A stretch of 45,018 nucleotides of DNA from HGM04593 sp045589695. Lineage in GTDB: Bacteria; Bacteroidota; Bacteroidia; Bacteroidales; Bacteroidaceae. Both the position numbers and the translations under genes were made by a program. The notes under the pieces are model-generated. The model made no database searches, was not told the DNA's origin, and worked only from the letters and a program-made list of their open reading frames with translations. The first letter of the stretch is position 1, and the number at the start of each line of letters is the position of its first letter. The stretch is from contig JAZNPP010000069.1 in the NCBI GenBank assembly GCA_045589695.1, positions 1-45,018 on the forward strand. Reading direction: 5' to 3'. This document shows positions 43,801 to 45,018 of this stretch, piece after piece.

Positions 43801-44972
43801 CTGCTGCCGGCTGGACTCTTGAGTATGCGGGCGTGCCTAACACATTCTACATCAAGAATAATTCCGAAGGTACATATATCAAAACGTTTACACGCAACAC
43901 CGAGGTGTACTGCGACGCGAGCACTACTGCTCAGGCCGCTAAGTTCACTTTCGATTATACCGAAAACGGCGAAGTGTACTTTACTACGAGCGGTGAAACT
44001 CAGATTTCGTTCGGTGCAGGCAATGTTAACATCGCCGAAGGAAAGGTTGTTGTCGGTGTAGGTCCGGCCGAGGAAACTTCGCTTTGGACATGTTATGTAA
44101 AAGAGGATAAATCGGACGAGTTCTACAAAAATGAACTTGAGTATGTCGCGGACCATGCAGGCTTCATTGTCGCGGAGATTGTAAATGAGGACAGCTTGGG
44201 AACGATGAACATCTTCAATGAAAATGTGGTTGTCAGGAATTTGAACCTTTCGGAGTATGCAACGGACCTGCATGCGAAATATGCGGCTATCAAGGCCGAC
44301 CTTAATAATGCGGCTATGCACAGAACATACCTTGCTCAGCTCCGCGACCTCCTGTACAAGATTGACGGCGCTTATGTAGTGACTTCTCCGATGGAGACCG
44401 CCGGCGAGAATGTTGTCCTTTACCGTTTGCTTGACAACGGAACCGGTGACTATTTGAGCGTTTCCACAAAGTCATCTACAAGGGATCGTCTCATTACCGT
44501 AAATCCTAACAAGGCTGACGAACTGACTCTATGGAGCTTCGCTTCTACAGGAAGAATCGGCGAGTACAATATGTATAACTACGGTACGGACGGTTTTATA
44601 TATCGTATGAACGAGTACAGCAGTACTATATACTCGAATAAGGAAATTTGTATTCCCGTTAATATCGCCTATGACAGCGATAACGGCGGTATTGTCATAA
44701 GTCTGTCCGACAGAACGTTCTTTGCAGATACAAAGAATAATGTGACTCTGAAGTTGCCTGAGGTGGGAAAGACATTGTGGACGCTTGAACTCGCAAGTAT
44801 CGAAAAGAACAAAGAGATTGCGGAGCGTATTGTCACCAACATCGAAGATATCGTGCCCGATGGCGGCGAAAGTGTGGATAGCGACGTCATATACGACCTC
44901 TCAGGCCGCAAGGTGATTAACCCGGCAAAGGGTATATATATCCAGAACGGCAAGAAGATTTACTTCAAGTAA
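40851..44972 (+). CDS. Secreted M60 family zinc metalloprotease, longer paralogue with ricin-like modules
   Basis: From the ATG at 40851 the protein has 1373 residues and a signal peptide (MKLKSLFLTLLVTAFTAVNAQ); a start 17 codons upstream was rejected because it buries the signal. Residues about 22-155 look ricin/beta-trefoil-like (KIYRIYNAKYDNVI, MWKITLEEDGKYSIMNVYT). The M60 core spans about 260-660 with H518-E-x-x-H522 in GPNHEVGHTNQ and a downstream E. Sequence aligns with the shorter M60 through HIEGGYVNGFW, GDFGQWEDY and KGALGFKMYD. Two more ricin-like regions follow, then DLSGRKVINPAKGIYIQNGKKIYFK. Likely cleaves mucin-type glycoproteins at the cell surface. Confidence 0.9.
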   Translation: MKLKSLFLTLLVTAFTAVNAQVESGKIYRIYNAKYDNVITESLVSHKLSCVKSGSSSDYQEMWKITLEEDGKYSIMNVYTRRYIHNQTVREQQYTTGENQVGFVIEANKGLPGFYNIDIRTGNNWGLHCNSSNNVVPWSYGTDAISATEWYFREVTLTDAEMEEAYAEYAAFNEVVSKSGEIVKCVNALFEDKAGTVLKAEYASKSDDELRALMEGVPADLQDVVLKVKNNSWATQERENLSEKNFRVYDYKPYSNPEEWAKILYTRSFNRINNPTGISTHNDKSLLYVFVEEIPEGTEVYLAQMPECRYFGNETKLVPGLNIIPSAYVNGSVFVRYICDTHTGKLLADGSGVDLTKGKKLSDYPALKVHIEGGYVNGFWSKERGHTNEDWVYMSKNMFKNPEAIQAVGDYTVLNFRRAEFLNPSPKIDWQGFKEQGCPEKIVEVMAMWDFWNERQRHYMNLDKYEEYSNNKQLAMSDDSGFMDAGQYRTHYNNNTLTTIVNLDRIARDAGSAWGPNHEVGHTNQYAFQIVGTSEVSNNALANFVIFDQGTHTSRGWDMTEQIAGFEKKVPYVGRGEKEYGQQLFGMTRMYFQLFLYFHAAGFKTDFYPQLFERLRFDRLEGWSIGSSDELDSDGYYKKSVNAAKDQLKFAEICCEIGNIDLTEFFEAWGFFVPMKNQFVGDYGYHWVYLKQEDIDACKARIKAKNYPKKGGHLMFLEDRVRPSKLMTNEGLDKIVGLSEILKNEEYIRDGFRDNYSDETRIGTVGDFGQWEDYKDVSVKAENYFYSVSNGKVTIVEGAGAKGALGFKMYDKETGELLTYTNKHSMNIPAKATGKELRIVAAQADGEDAEVKPASEGPLEMQLDALKTALDRASRYSKRVIRQGYEIGRFYPEAVAELTGMYNEAKKDYDNRNVDGYVPTRSYADWSVMLNDECDRLLTDESARKRLEEGMTFVMLNPSSSNRALIYSYQGLALNGEVDVFDYAAAGWTLEYAGVPNTFYIKNNSEGTYIKTFTRNTEVYCDASTTAQAAKFTFDYTENGEVYFTTSGETQISFGAGNVNIAEGKVVVGVGPAEETSLWTCYVKEDKSDEFYKNELEYVADHAGFIVAEIVNEDSLGTMNIFNENVVVRNLNLSEYATDLHAKYAAIKADLNNAAMHRTYLAQLRDLLYKIDGAYVVTSPMETAGENVVLYRLLDNGTGDYLSVSTKSSTRDRLITVNPNKADELTLWSFASTGRIGEYNMYNYGTDGFIYRMNEYSSTIYSNKEICIPVNIAYDSDNGGIVISLSDRTFFADTKNNVTLKLPEVGKTLWTLELASIEKNKEIAERIVTNIEDIVPDGGESVDSDVIYDLSGRKVINPAKGIYIQNGKKIYFK

Positions 44973-45000
44973 ATTTATCTCTGATATAATTAGCATCGGC

Positions 45001-45018
45001 ATCGTGCGGCCGCACGAT
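45001..45018. terminator. Perfect palindrome at the window edge, probable terminator
   Basis: ATCGTGCGG and CCGCACGAT form an 18-base perfect palindrome 28 bases after the M60 stop. The window ends here, so the loop and U-tract cannot be judged. Position and GC-rich core fit a terminator similar to others in the window. Confidence 0.4.

Noticed and set aside
33818..44972. Polysaccharide utilisation locus
   Set aside because: No SusC/SusD pair, glycoside hydrolase or hybrid two-component regulator is present.

Overview
The window reads as a chromosomal segment of a Gram-negative member of the Bacteroidales, probably a gut or mucosal commensal. Support comes from lpxK (lipid A), lipoprotein signals, several TAnnTTTG-type -7 promoter boxes (the Bacteroidetes consensus), a tRNA gene without an encoded CCA end, and secreted proteins ending in short C-terminal tags of the GIYI-x-NGKK type. 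Genus cannot be fixed from sequence reading alone. Almost all of the window is coding, with 39 well-supported protein genes, one weak partial ORF and one tRNA.

Layout. 0.3-3.5 kb: dusB and a U32 family gene diverge from one compact, almost perfectly symmetrical promoter palindrome; an S66 LD-carboxypeptidase follows the U32 gene. 3.7-13.6 kb: a seven-gene minus-strand run (rsmF-like, dsbD-like, GH3-like, Ig-like lipoprotein, cysS, M28 lipoprotein, sufE) with tiny gaps, likely one or two operons. 13.8-15.1 kb: thyA-folA (thymidylate and folate). 15.2-17.9 kb: tRNA-Ser(GGA), exbB, a four-helix membrane protein and two exbD genes (proton-driven energising complex). 18.1-21.2 kb: lpxK-pnp-thiL-small Imm17-like membrane protein. 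21.3-24.5 kb: ilvE-trmB-Dabb-mrp. 24.7-27.2 kb: mnmA-xseA-xseB. 27.3-29.8 kb: MATE transporter, cytidylate-kinase-like protein, small phosphodiesterase. 29.9-32.0 kb: secreted endonuclease I. 32.1-33.6 kb: divIC and a small membrane gene, then a formate/nitrite-transporter-like gene. 33.8-45.0 kb: an accessory secreted-protein locus with two M60 (enhancin/mucinase-like) zinc metalloproteases flanking a 1279-residue adhesin-like protein with discoidin-type domains.

How the genes work together. The first 30 kb is housekeeping: tRNA and rRNA modification (dusB, U32, rsmF-like, trmB, mnmA, cysS), nucleotide and cofactor metabolism (thyA, folA, pnp, thiL, ilvE), envelope (lpxK, LD-carboxypeptidase, divIC, dsbD-like, exbBD), repair (xseAB) and Fe-S assembly (sufE, mrp). 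The last 15 kb is outward-facing: nuclease, mucin or glycoprotein proteases and a glycan-binding candidate, all with signal peptides and related C-terminal tags, which suggests a shared export or surface-attachment route such as type IX secretion.

Most notable non-gene signals: (1) a 20-bp inverted repeat between dusB and the U32 gene that carries a -7 box on each strand; (2) a ~104-bp intergenic repeat present three times whose central hairpin shows three compensated base-pair changes between copies; two copies directly flank the transporter gene; (3) long perfect hairpin terminators between convergent genes. I did not see a CRISPR array, a complete insertion sequence, a prophage or a recognisable defence system.
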